Shown here: positions 1 through 6,240 of the stretch, piece by piece
Position numbering within the stretch: the first letter of the stretch is position 1
How the letters are laid out: each line of letters opens with the position of its first letter
Origin: JANMQK01 sp031370485
GTDB lineage: Bacteria > Acidobacteriota > Polarisedimenticolia > Gp22-AA2
Reading direction: 5' to 3'
NCBI GenBank assembly: GCA_031370485.1
Contig: JANMQK010000355.1
Span: 1 to 12,153 of the forward strand
Length of the DNA stretch: 12,153 bases
Notes under the pieces: generated by a model
The model's database searches: none
Seen by the model: only the letters and a program-made list of their open reading frames with translations
What the model was told of the DNA's origin: nothing
Program-made: the position numbers and the translations under genes

Positions 1-523
1 CCTTGAGCATCGCCCGGGCCCGGAACAGCCTGGACTTGACGGTGCCTTCGGGAAGATTGAGGACGCGGGCGACCTCCTCGAGGGGCAGCGCCTCGACGTG
101 GGCCAGGAGCAGTGGGGCCCGGTAGTGCCGGGGAAGCCGATCAACCGCCATCCTGAGGCGGAGGGCCCGCTCGCTCTCCCCGGCCCGCTCGTGCGGGGAG
201 GGGCGGCTGTCCGCCAGGCCCGCCGGGATCTCATCCATTTTGGAATCGTGCCGGCGGCTCCTGCGGCGATCGAGCGAGGCGTTCACCGTGATGCGGTAGA
301 GCCAGGTCGAGAGGGCGTGGGTGGGCTCGTAGCGGTTCAGGCTCCGGTAGACCTTGTAGAACACTTCGTTGGTCACGTCCTCGACCTCCTGCCGTGGCAC
401 TCCCATCCGCAGCGCCGCGGTGGCGACCAGCCGCTGGTACCTGCGGACCAGGATCTCGAAGCGTTCGACCCTGCCGTCCAGCACCTCACGGACAACCTCG
501 ATATCCGTGGGCTCGCCGGCCAT
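1..523 (-). CDS. ECF-family RNA polymerase sigma factor (partial, C-terminus beyond left edge)
   Basis: This is a sigma-70 family extracytoplasmic-function factor, which directs core RNA polymerase to a small regulon. I read 174 residues from an ATG at 523-521 before the window ends. Sigma region 2 lies at about residues 18-82; the VEDVTNEVFYKVY stretch (47-59) is the usual region 2 core and is followed by a TWLYRITVNASLDRRR segment. A variable linker (about 92-118) leads to region 4 (about 120-174), whose helix-turn-helix is LPLEEVARVLNLPEGTVKSR followed by LFRARAMLK. The order and spacing match full-length ECF factors of about 180-200 residues, so only a short tail is missing. The gene is divergent from hpnC across a 76-bp spacer. 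No anti-sigma gene is visible; it could lie just left of the window. The family call is firm, but the subgroup and the signal sensed cannot be told. Confidence 0.93.
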   Translation of the reverse strand, partial: MAGEPTDIEVVREVLDGRVERFEILVRRYQRLVATAALRMGVPRQEVEDVTNEVFYKVYRSLNRYEPTHALSTWLYRITVNASLDRRRSRRHDSKMDEIPAGLADSRPSPHERAGESERALRLRMAVDRLPRHYRAPLLLAHVEALPLEEVARVLNLPEGTVKSRLFRARAMLK

Positions 524-546
524 CCAGCCTCCGCCGATCCTGTGCG

Positions 547-577
547 ATTGTACCGGGGGGACCGCCCCGGGGTTCCA
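547..577 (-). promoter_or_regulatory. Possible minus-strand promoter of the ECF sigma gene
   Basis: On the minus strand a GGAACC element (571-576), resembling the -35 of many ECF promoters, lies 18 bp upstream of TACAAT (547-552), which resembles a housekeeping -10. Between them is a perfect 6-bp inverted repeat, CCGGGG at 553-558 and CCCCGG at 565-570. Autoregulation is common among ECF factors, but the spacing is longer than usual, so this is a tentative call. Confidence 0.3.
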
Positions 578-583
578 AGATGG

Positions 584-589
584 TATCAT
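584..589 (+). promoter_or_regulatory. Possible -10 element of the hpnCDE operon
   Basis: TATCAT matches the sigma70 -10 consensus at five of six positions and sits 10 bases before the hpnC ATG at 600. No convincing -35 is present at 16-18 bp spacing. If used, transcription would begin near 596, giving an almost leaderless mRNA. That would fit the absence of a Shine-Dalgarno sequence in front of any candidate hpnC start (600, 612, 627). Confidence 0.3.
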
Positions 590-599
590 CCGCCATTCC

Positions 600-1505
600 A
601 TGCCCCGATCCATGGCTGACCTCGACATGCAGGGACCTGCAACCGCGCCTCAAGGGGCGATCTCGCCCGCCGAGGCGCAGGCGTTCTGCGCCCGCTTCAC
701 GCGGGAGCATTACGAGAATTTCCCCGTCGCCTCGCGGCTCCTGCCGGCGGCGGTGCGCCCCGCCGTGCAGGCCATCTACGCCTTCGCCCGCATGGCGGAC
801 GACTTCGCCGACGAGGAGATCCACGAAGGCCGCAGGCTGGAGCGGCTCGAGGAATGGGGACGGCTGCTCGAGGGCTGCTTCCGCGGCGAGGCGATCCACC
901 CTGTGTTCATCGCGCTCCGGGAGGCCATTCGCCGTCATGACCTCCCTCCCGAGCCGTTCCGCGATCTGCTCGAGGCCTTCCGCCTGGACGTGACCAAGAA
1001 GCGGCACCCCGACTTCGCCTCCGTCCTGGCCTACTGCCGCCTGTCGGCGAACCCCGTGGGCCGGCTGCTCCTGCACCTTTTCGGCCACCAGGAGCCGCGA
1101 CTGAGAGGCTGGTCGAACGCCATCTGCACGGCTCTGCAGCTGTCGAACCACTGGCAGGACGTGGCGATCGACATCGCGCGCGACCGTATCTACCTGCCCG
1201 CGGACGATCGCGAGCGGCTGGGTGTGACCGAGGAGGACCTGAGGCGCGGGAAGATGACCGAGGGTTTCAGGGAGCTGATGGGCGAGATGGTGGGGCGCAC
1301 GCGCGACATCTTCGACGCGGGCCGGCCGCTGTGCAACGCCGTGCGCGGGCGGCTGCGCTGGGAGCTGAGGCTGACCTGGCTCGGGGGGCGGCGGGTCCTC
1401 GATCGGATCGAGGCCGCCGGGTACGACGTCTTCGCCCATCGCCCGCGCCTCGGTTTCGGCGACGCCGCGGCCATCGCCGGACAGGCCGTCAGGTGGAGAT
1501 CATGA
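600..1505 (+). CDS. hpnC: HpnC, hydroxysqualene synthase (squalene/phytoene synthase family)
   Basis: This trans-isoprenyl diphosphate synthase family enzyme in the HpnCDE route converts presqualene diphosphate to hydroxysqualene. The 301-residue product has both signature regions: the first Asp-rich motif DDFAD (67-71, in FARMADDFADEE) and the second, NHWQDVAID (183-191). The NHWQD form is typical of HpnC rather than HpnD. The opening FTREHYENFPVASRLLP and the YCRLSANPVGRLLL segment are also characteristic. The start is uncertain: ATGs at 600, 612 and 627 are in frame, none has a Shine-Dalgarno, and the frame stays open far upstream into the sigma gene on the other strand. I chose 600 because it follows a possible -10 element and clears the divergent gene. 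The stop TGA overlaps the hpnD ATG (ATGA), which indicates coupled translation. Confidence 0.93.
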   Translation: MPRSMADLDMQGPATAPQGAISPAEAQAFCARFTREHYENFPVASRLLPAAVRPAVQAIYAFARMADDFADEEIHEGRRLERLEEWGRLLEGCFRGEAIHPVFIALREAIRRHDLPPEPFRDLLEAFRLDVTKKRHPDFASVLAYCRLSANPVGRLLLHLFGHQEPRLRGWSNAICTALQLSNHWQDVAIDIARDRIYLPADDRERLGVTEEDLRRGKMTEGFRELMGEMVGRTRDIFDAGRPLCNAVRGRLRWELRLTWLGGRRVLDRIEAAGYDVFAHRPRLGFGDAAAIAGQAVRWRS

Positions 1506-2365
1506 GCGGTCCGGCAAGCCCCCAGGTGGCCCCCCGTGGCGTTGGTTCCACGGGGTCCTCGTTCCACTACTCTTTCGGCCTGCTGCCGCGCGGCCAGCGG
1601 CGTGGGATTGAATCGGTCTACACCTTCTGCCGGGTGGTCGACGACCTCGTGGACGAGTCGGACGCGGCCGGTGGAAGAGCGGGGGCGGCGGAAGCGCTGC
1701 AGCTCTACCGCGATGAGGTCGAGCGCTGTTTTCACGGCACGCCGACCCTCCCGGTCACCCGCGATCTGCAGGGGACGATCCGCGAGTTCGGCATCGCCCG
1801 CGCCCCCCTCGAGGCGATTCTGGAGGGTGTCGCGATGGATCTCAGCAGGTCCAGGTACGACACGTTCGATGACCTGCGCGGCTACTGCGTGCGGGTCGCC
1901 TCGGCGGTCGGCCTGGTCTGCCTCTCGATCTTCGGGTGCAGCCACCCGCGCAGCCGCGACTACGCGATCGACCTCGGCATCGCGTTGCAGCTCACCAACA
2001 TCCTGCGCGACCTGCGCTCGGACGCCCTTAGGGGCCGGATCTACGTGCCGCTCGACGAGATGGCGGCGTTCGGCTGCGGCGAGCGGGAGTTGCTGGCCGG
2101 GGATTGCAACGCCGCTTTCCACTCTCTGATGCGTCACCAGATCGCGCGGGCCCACCGGTACTTCGACAGCGCAGCCGCGCTGCTGCCGCGGGAGGAGCGC
2201 CGGCGGCTTCTCGCCGCCGAGGTGATGGGGGCGATCTACAGGAATCTTCTGCGCCGGATCGAGGCCGACCCGGCGCATGTCTTCCGACGCCGGATCGCCG
2301 TCCCGCGCCTGACCCAGATCGGCGTCACGCTGCGGGTCTGGATCACCGGCCACGCCGGGATCTGA
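1502..2365 (+). CDS. hpnD: HpnD, presqualene diphosphate synthase
   Basis: This enzyme condenses two farnesyl diphosphates into presqualene diphosphate, the substrate for HpnC. The 287-residue product carries the first Asp-rich motif DDLVDE (47-52, preceded by YTFCRVV) and the second, NILRDLRSD (166-174), followed by RGRIYVPLDEM. This N-x2-RD-x3-D form separates HpnD from the NHWQD form of its neighbour HpnC. The short Ser/His-rich opening (SSFHYSFGLLP) and the C-terminal IYRNLLRRIEADP region also fit. The ATG at 1502 overlaps the hpnC stop and has an AGGTGGAG Shine-Dalgarno-like run just upstream (1491-1498). hpnC and hpnD are tandem paralogues of one family. Assignment between HpnC and HpnD rests on motif form and on the usual C-D-E gene order. 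Confidence 0.93.
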   Translation: MSGPASPQVAPRGVGSTGSSFHYSFGLLPRGQRRGIESVYTFCRVVDDLVDESDAAGGRAGAAEALQLYRDEVERCFHGTPTLPVTRDLQGTIREFGIARAPLEAILEGVAMDLSRSRYDTFDDLRGYCVRVASAVGLVCLSIFGCSHPRSRDYAIDLGIALQLTNILRDLRSDALRGRIYVPLDEMAAFGCGERELLAGDCNAAFHSLMRHQIARAHRYFDSAAALLPREERRRLLAAEVMGAIYRNLLRRIEADPAHVFRRRIAVPRLTQIGVTLRVWITGHAGI

Positions 2366-2367
2366 CC

Positions 2368-3759
2368 GTGGAGACCGGGGCCGGCCGCGCCGCCGATGTG
2401 ATCGTCGCCGGCGGCGGATTCGCCGGGCTTGCGGCGGCCACCGCGCTCGCGGAGGCGGGCGCCGGGGTCGTCGTGCTGGAGGGCCGTCCGCACCTGGGCG
2501 GCCGGGCTCGATCCTGGACCGATCCCGAGACCGGCGCCGTGGTCGACAACGGACAGCATCTCTTCATGGGGTGCTACCGCGAGACGATCGCATTCCTCTC
2601 GCGCATCGGTACCCTCGAAGACCTTGTCCTGCAGCCGCGGCTGCTCATGCCGCTCGTCGACGAGGGGGGGCGCGTCGGCCTGTTCCGGCTCTCCGCGCTC
2701 CCTTCCCCGTGGGGTCTCCTGGCCGGCCTGCTGCGGTTCCCCGGGCTCGGCCTCTCCGGGCGGCTCGGGCTGCTGCGCGTGGCGCGGGAGGTCCGCCGGA
2801 GGTCGCGGCCGCAGTCCTCGGCAGCCGCCGACGCTCTCGACGGGCAGAGTGTCGCGGGCTGGCTCGACGACCTGGGCCAGTCGAGGGAGGCGTGTCGGCG
2901 GCTCTGGGAGCCGGTCGCGGTCTCGGCCCTGAACGAGGCCCCGGAGCGGGCCTCGGCGGCGATGTTCCTTCCCGTGCTTCGCGAGGCGTTTCTCGGGCAT
3001 CCCGAGGGATCCCGTCTCGGGCTGTCGCGCGTCGGGTTGAGCGAACTTTACGCCGAGCCGGCGGCGCTGTATCTCAAGGCCCGGGGTTCGGAGGTCCGGC
3101 TCCGTTCGCAGGTCCGGAGGATCCTGCTGGAGGGGGATCGGTGCGCCGGGGTGGTGCTGGCGGATGGACGGCCGCTCGCGGCGCGCGCCGTGGTGGCGGC
3201 GGTGCCCGCCGAGGACCTCCTCGAGATCCTGCCTCCGGGTATCGCGGCCGAGCCGTTTTTCTCCGGCGTGGCGCATCTCGAGACCTCTCCCATCGTCTCG
3301 GTCTATCTCTGGTTTGGCGCCCCCGTGACCGACCTGCCGCTTGCGGGGCTGGTGGGGGGCACCTGGCAGTGGCTGTTCAACCGCGAGGCTATTGCACCCC
3401 CGGGGGGGCTCTCCCATGCGGGCGGCAGCCACGCGGTCACCCTGGTCTGCAGCGCGGCGCGGGATCTCGTCGACCGTCCGCGCGAGGCCCTCGTCCGATC
3501 GGCGCTCGAGACGCTGCACCTCTATTTCCCCGCCTCGCGCCGGGCGGGGCTTCGGCACTCGCTGGTGATCAAGGAGAAGCGCGCCACGATCGCCCCGCGC
3601 GTCGGCGGAATGCGATGGCGGCCTCCTTTCCGCACGCCGGTGCCGGGGCTCCACCTGGCGGGGGACTGGACGGCGACCGGGCTCCCCGCCACGATCGAGG
3701 GGGCCGTGCTCTCGGGACACGCCTGCGCCCGGCAGGTCATCGAGACGAGTGTCCCATGA
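2368..3759 (+). CDS. hpnE: HpnE, hydroxysqualene dehydroxylase (FAD-dependent)
   Basis: This FAD-dependent amine-oxidase-like protein reduces hydroxysqualene to squalene, the last step of the HpnDCE route. The 463-residue product begins with a Rossmann fold: VIVAGGGFAGLAAA (G15, G17, G20), then the acidic strand end E38 in VVVLEGRPHLGGRA. VDNGQHLFMGCYRE follows, as in HpnE and related desaturases. The C-terminal FAD-contact motif AGDWTATGLPATIEGAV starts near residue 431. I placed the start at GTG 2368, 2 bp after the hpnD stop, because it leaves a short N-terminus before the Rossmann strand. The next GTG would fall within that strand, and the open frame upstream runs through hpnD. Its length is normal for the family. 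The TGA stop overlaps the ATG of the next gene. Confidence 0.92.
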   Translation: METGAGRAADVIVAGGGFAGLAAATALAEAGAGVVVLEGRPHLGGRARSWTDPETGAVVDNGQHLFMGCYRETIAFLSRIGTLEDLVLQPRLLMPLVDEGGRVGLFRLSALPSPWGLLAGLLRFPGLGLSGRLGLLRVAREVRRRSRPQSSAAADALDGQSVAGWLDDLGQSREACRRLWEPVAVSALNEAPERASAAMFLPVLREAFLGHPEGSRLGLSRVGLSELYAEPAALYLKARGSEVRLRSQVRRILLEGDRCAGVVLADGRPLAARAVVAAVPAEDLLEILPPGIAAEPFFSGVAHLETSPIVSVYLWFGAPVTDLPLAGLVGGTWQWLFNREAIAPPGGLSHAGGSHAVTLVCSAARDLVDRPREALVRSALETLHLYFPASRRAGLRHSLVIKEKRATIAPRVGGMRWRPPFRTPVPGLHLAGDWTATGLPATIEGAVLSGHACARQVIETSVP

Positions 3760-4235
3760 GCCTGGCGGCGGGCGCCGGTCTCCTGTTCCTGGGGCTCCTG
3801 GCGTGGCTGGTCGGCGCCCACTTCAAGGCGCTCCGCTTCTTCGACCGTCCGCAGCTTGCCCGGAACCGCCTCTTCGACCCCGTCCTCACGCTCCTGGCCT
3901 GGGTCCTGGTGCCCGCGGGGGTTGTCCTGATCGCCCGGGCGCGTCCCGCGGCCGGCGCCGTCACCGCGCTGGTTCTCATCGGTCTCTGGGGCTACCGGCG
4001 CCTCATACGCAGCGTGGCGTTTCAGAGGCAACTACTCAGGCGTGATCTCGAGGCACTCAGGCGGCGCCATCCGGGGGAGGCGGACAAGGTGCTGCTCTGC
4101 CGGCTGGTCTACCGCAGGCACCCCGGCTGGGGGGAGGAGCTGATCGAGCAGATGGTGTTCGACTACCCGGCGGTCGACGACCTGGCGAGGATGCTGGCGA
4201 AGATGGAGAAGGGGTTCCGGGGATTCAGGCCTTGA
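3756..4235 (+). CDS. Small membrane protein of unknown function, fourth gene of the hpn operon
   Basis: I do not recognise this 159-residue protein. It has three likely membrane helices (about residues 5-23, 42-60 and 65-83). A cytosolic region of about 75 residues follows, rich in Arg, Leu and Glu, and is probably helical (FQRQLLRRDLEALRRRHPGEADKVLLCRLVYRRHPGWGEELIEQM, then a FDYPAVDDLARMLAKMEKG tail). No catalytic motif is visible. The ATG at 3756 overlaps the hpnE stop in an ATGA junction, so it is translated with the squalene genes. Coding usage matches its neighbours. Its place suggests a membrane role connected with squalene or hopanoid handling, but this is inference from position only. 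The 3' end overlaps the convergent peptidase gene by 11 bp. Confidence 0.8.
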   Translation: MSLAAGAGLLFLGLLAWLVGAHFKALRFFDRPQLARNRLFDPVLTLLAWVLVPAGVVLIARARPAAGAVTALVLIGLWGYRRLIRSVAFQRQLLRRDLEALRRRHPGEADKVLLCRLVYRRHPGWGEELIEQMVFDYPAVDDLARMLAKMEKGFRGFRP

Positions 4236-5418
4236 GGAGGGGAACGATGGCGTCCTGGACGATCGTGGTGACCTCGGCGCCGCTCTCGCTCATGTAGACA
4301 TCGATCTCGCTGCGCACGCCGAATTCCTTCAGGTAGATCCCCGGCTCGATCGAGAACCCCGTGCGGGGGATCAGCTGACGGTCGTCGATGGTCTCGAGGC
4401 TGTCGATGTTGCAGCCGTTGCCGTGGACCTCGAACCCGATGCTGTGCCCGGTGCGGTGCAGGAAATGATCGGCGTGTCCCCGCGCCCGGATGAATTCGCG
4501 CGCCACGGTGTCAACCTCGGCGCCGCGCATCTTGCGATTCCGGGCCGCGCCCTCCTTGAGAAACGCCACCGCGGCGTCGCGCGCTCCCGCGACGATGTCC
4601 CAGATCTCGCGCTGCCGATCCGGGACTACCGCGCCCAGGGAGGCCATCCAGGTAATGTCCGCCCAGATCGAGCCTTCCTTCTCCTCGCGGCACCATAGAT
4701 CGAGCAGTAGCAGATCTCCCTTGCGGATGGGAGCACTGTCCTTGGGGCGGACCTCGTAATGAGGATTGCCGCTGTTGGCGTTGACCGCGACGATCGGCGG
4801 CTCGTGGTGCATCCGGCGCTTGATGAACTGCTCAATCATGAACTGCTGCAGGGCGTATTCCGTGATCGGGGTGCCCGCGGCGACCTTCCGGGTCACCTCC
4901 GCGTAGGTCGCGTCCAGGACCTCCTTGAGCCCGGTTGCAGCGCGCCGGTGGGACGCCAGTCCCTCCGCGCTCCAGCGCGCCTCGAAGTACTGGGTGAGGT
5001 CGGCGCTGCCGACGATCTTCGGCCCGGCGGCGCGCACCATCTCGATCGTCCCCGCGTCCACCCTCGAGATGTAGGGAATGGCGCCTCCCGGAGAGTATTC
5101 CATCGCGACCGTGCCGACGCCGGCGAGCAGGTCGCGGAGCTTTTGCTGCAGCTCGCTGTAGCCGACGAACGCCACGCGCCGGCCCGGCAGGTCGGCGAAG
5201 AGGTGCGCCTCGATTGCGTGATGGAGCCAGACCGGCTCGCCCGCCGCCGGGAGGAGGCCGAACCAGCGGCGCGTCGCGAGGCGGTCCTCGCCGAGTCCGG
5301 TGACGTGGCGCGCCACGGGGTTCATCCCGTGGAAGTCGTAGAGCAGCCAGCCGTCGAAGCCGAGCTCTTTCAGGATGGTTTGAATCTCGGGCAGATTCAC
5401 AATTTCGTACTTTACCAT
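4225..5418 (-). CDS. M24-family metallopeptidase (Xaa-Pro aminopeptidase/dipeptidase-like)
   Basis: This cytosolic pita-bread fold peptidase of 397 residues belongs to a family that cleaves N-terminal residues next to proline or Xaa-Pro dipeptides. The N-terminal creatinase-like domain covers about residues 8-145 and the catalytic domain about 160-390. All five metal ligands of the family are present: D240 (GDLLLLDLWC), D254 (WADITWMA), H325 (HRTGHSIGFEVH), E358 (SIEPGIY) and E371 (RSEIDVY). It should therefore be an active dinuclear metal enzyme. The exact substrate cannot be read from sequence, and members differ widely. I chose ATG 5418 (MVKYEIVNLPEIQ). A TTG at 5445 would add nine residues, but neither has a clear Shine-Dalgarno. 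No signal peptide is seen. It is a single gene, divergent from the secreted protein and convergent with the hpn operon. Confidence 0.9.
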   Translation of the reverse strand: MVKYEIVNLPEIQTILKELGFDGWLLYDFHGMNPVARHVTGLGEDRLATRRWFGLLPAAGEPVWLHHAIEAHLFADLPGRRVAFVGYSELQQKLRDLLAGVGTVAMEYSPGGAIPYISRVDAGTIEMVRAAGPKIVGSADLTQYFEARWSAEGLASHRRAATGLKEVLDATYAEVTRKVAAGTPITEYALQQFMIEQFIKRRMHHEPPIVAVNANSGNPHYEVRPKDSAPIRKGDLLLLDLWCREEKEGSIWADITWMASLGAVVPDRQREIWDIVAGARDAAVAFLKEGAARNRKMRGAEVDTVAREFIRARGHADHFLHRTGHSIGFEVHGNGCNIDSLETIDDRQLIPRTGFSIEPGIYLKEFGVRSEIDVYMSESGAEVTTIVQDAIVPLLKA

Positions 5419-5470
5419 AGCCGGCGGGCCGCTGCTCCGCCGCAATCGCAGGAGGACACGCTATTTCATC

Positions 5471-5499
5471 TTGACGGTCGAGGTACACCGCCGTAGATT
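5471..5499 (+). promoter_or_regulatory. Sigma70-type promoter of the secreted Cys-rich protein gene
   Basis: TTGACG at 5471-5476 and TAGATT at 5494-5499 are separated by exactly 17 bp. This is the best -35/-10 pair I found in the window. The predicted start near 5506 gives a leader of about 93 nt before the ATG at 5599. Confidence 0.55.
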
Positions 5500-5501
5500 C
5501 C

Positions 5502-5511
5502 GGAGCGCTCC
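5502..5511. promoter_or_regulatory. Palindrome at the predicted transcription start (possible operator)
   Basis: GGAGCGCTCC is a perfect 10-bp palindrome beginning three bases after the TAGATT -10 element, so it would straddle the predicted +1. A dyad there is a natural place for a repressor, or it could form a small hairpin at the 5' end of the transcript. In GC-rich DNA a 10-bp palindrome can arise by chance, hence the low confidence. Confidence 0.3.
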
Positions 5512-5598
5512 TTACCGAATGACTTGCTGTCGCGTACTTCAGAGAATTACAAGTCCTGGATCCGCAGGGGAGCAATTCACATCTCGAGGGAGAATCGG

Positions 5599-6123
5599 AT
5601 GAAGAAATTCTGGCTGGTACCGGTGGTTGGCGCACTGATCGCCATGCCGGTGTTCGCGGGATTGTCCGGAAAGTCGAAGGCCGCGGACCCGGCGACCGTG
5701 GGAAGTTTCGCATTGAAGGTGGCGGTGGCGCTCGGGCTCGAGCCCGGGAGCGAGAATGAAGCGGTCGCATCCCTGAGGGCGGCCGGCGCCAGCGTGAACG
5801 AAAATCCCGGCGCCCGGCTCACGGAAGGAGTGGCCGCGCGCGTCCTCGTGGATCTTGGGCTGAAGGTCGCGCCGCCGAAGAATCCGTCCAAGCCGGTCTC
5901 CGCCAGCCTGGCGAGCGCTCTGGCGACCCAGGTGGCGCTGACCACCTCGGCGAAAGTGGCTTCCAAGGGGGCCTCCGCCCCGCCCCCGCCGGTCTCCTGC
6001 CTCACCTCCAAGAATCATGGGCAATGCGTCAGTTGCTGTGTGCATTCCGGGTTTAAGGGCAACTTCTGCTCGAAGTACTGCAAGGCCAACCAGCCTCCTC
6101 CTCCGAGCGGCAGCCAGCCGTAG
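5599..6123 (+). CDS. Secreted protein with a C-terminal six-cysteine module, function unknown
   Basis: I do not recognise this 174-residue protein as a named family. It has a clear Sec signal peptide (MKK, a hydrophobic core, and a likely cut after A20 in VFA). An Ala/Val-rich helical region follows (about 30-105), then a Ser/Ala-rich linker ending in a PPPP run, and a compact Cys-rich module (134-161). The cysteines are C134, C143, C146, C147, C157 and C161, with spacing C-x8-C-x2-CC-x9-C-x3-C. A PPPPSG tail ends the protein. Six cysteines in an exported segment suggest three disulfides or metal binding. The start at 5599 is supported by a GAGGGAG Shine-Dalgarno (5585-5591) and by the signal peptide; the frame is open upstream but without coding character. 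It has its own promoter and terminator, so it is probably a monocistronic, well-expressed gene. Confidence 0.82.
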   Translation: MKKFWLVPVVGALIAMPVFAGLSGKSKAADPATVGSFALKVAVALGLEPGSENEAVASLRAAGASVNENPGARLTEGVAARVLVDLGLKVAPPKNPSKPVSASLASALATQVALTTSAKVASKGASAPPPPVSCLTSKNHGQCVSCCVHSGFKGNFCSKYCKANQPPPPSGSQP

Positions 6124-6157
6124 TCCCGGCGGTCAATAAGACCGGACCAGGTCCCGA

Positions 6158-6197
6158 AGCGCCCCGCCCGGAAACGGGCCCGGGGCGCTCGTTTTTT
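6158..6197 (+). terminator. Rho-independent terminator after the Cys-rich protein gene
   Basis: The 9-bp arms AGCGCCCCG (6158-6166) and CGGGGCGCT (6181-6189) pair perfectly. An inner CCCG/CGGG stem with a GAAA tetraloop (6167-6178) extends the structure, leaving two unpaired C residues. Six Ts follow (6192-6197). It lies 34 bp past the stop codon and separates this gene from dusB. Confidence 0.9.
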
Positions 6198-6240
6198 GGG
6201 GGGGGGCGGCCGGGGCCGCGACGTGAGAAAATACCCCCCC

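Noticed and set aside
369..599. Upstream extension of hpnC into the divergent sigma gene
   Set aside because: The frame is open, but the translation is Ser/Thr/Arg-rich and lies antisense to a clear ECF sigma factor. HpnC proteins normally begin close to the FTREHYENFP region.
2236..3720. Long open frame of 494 codons antisense to hpnE
   Set aside because: It is the reverse-frame shadow of a GC-rich gene with well-conserved HpnE motifs. Its translation is Arg/Pro/Gly-rich with no domain.
4200..4260. Possible bidirectional terminator between the convergent hpn operon and peptidase gene
   Set aside because: No stem with a following T run is visible on either strand, and the genes overlap by 11 bp.
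5524..5553. Second promoter-like pair, TTGCTG and TACAAG, in the spacer before the Cys-rich gene
   Set aside because: The -10 matches only four of six positions, and a much better promoter lies just upstream at 5471-5499.
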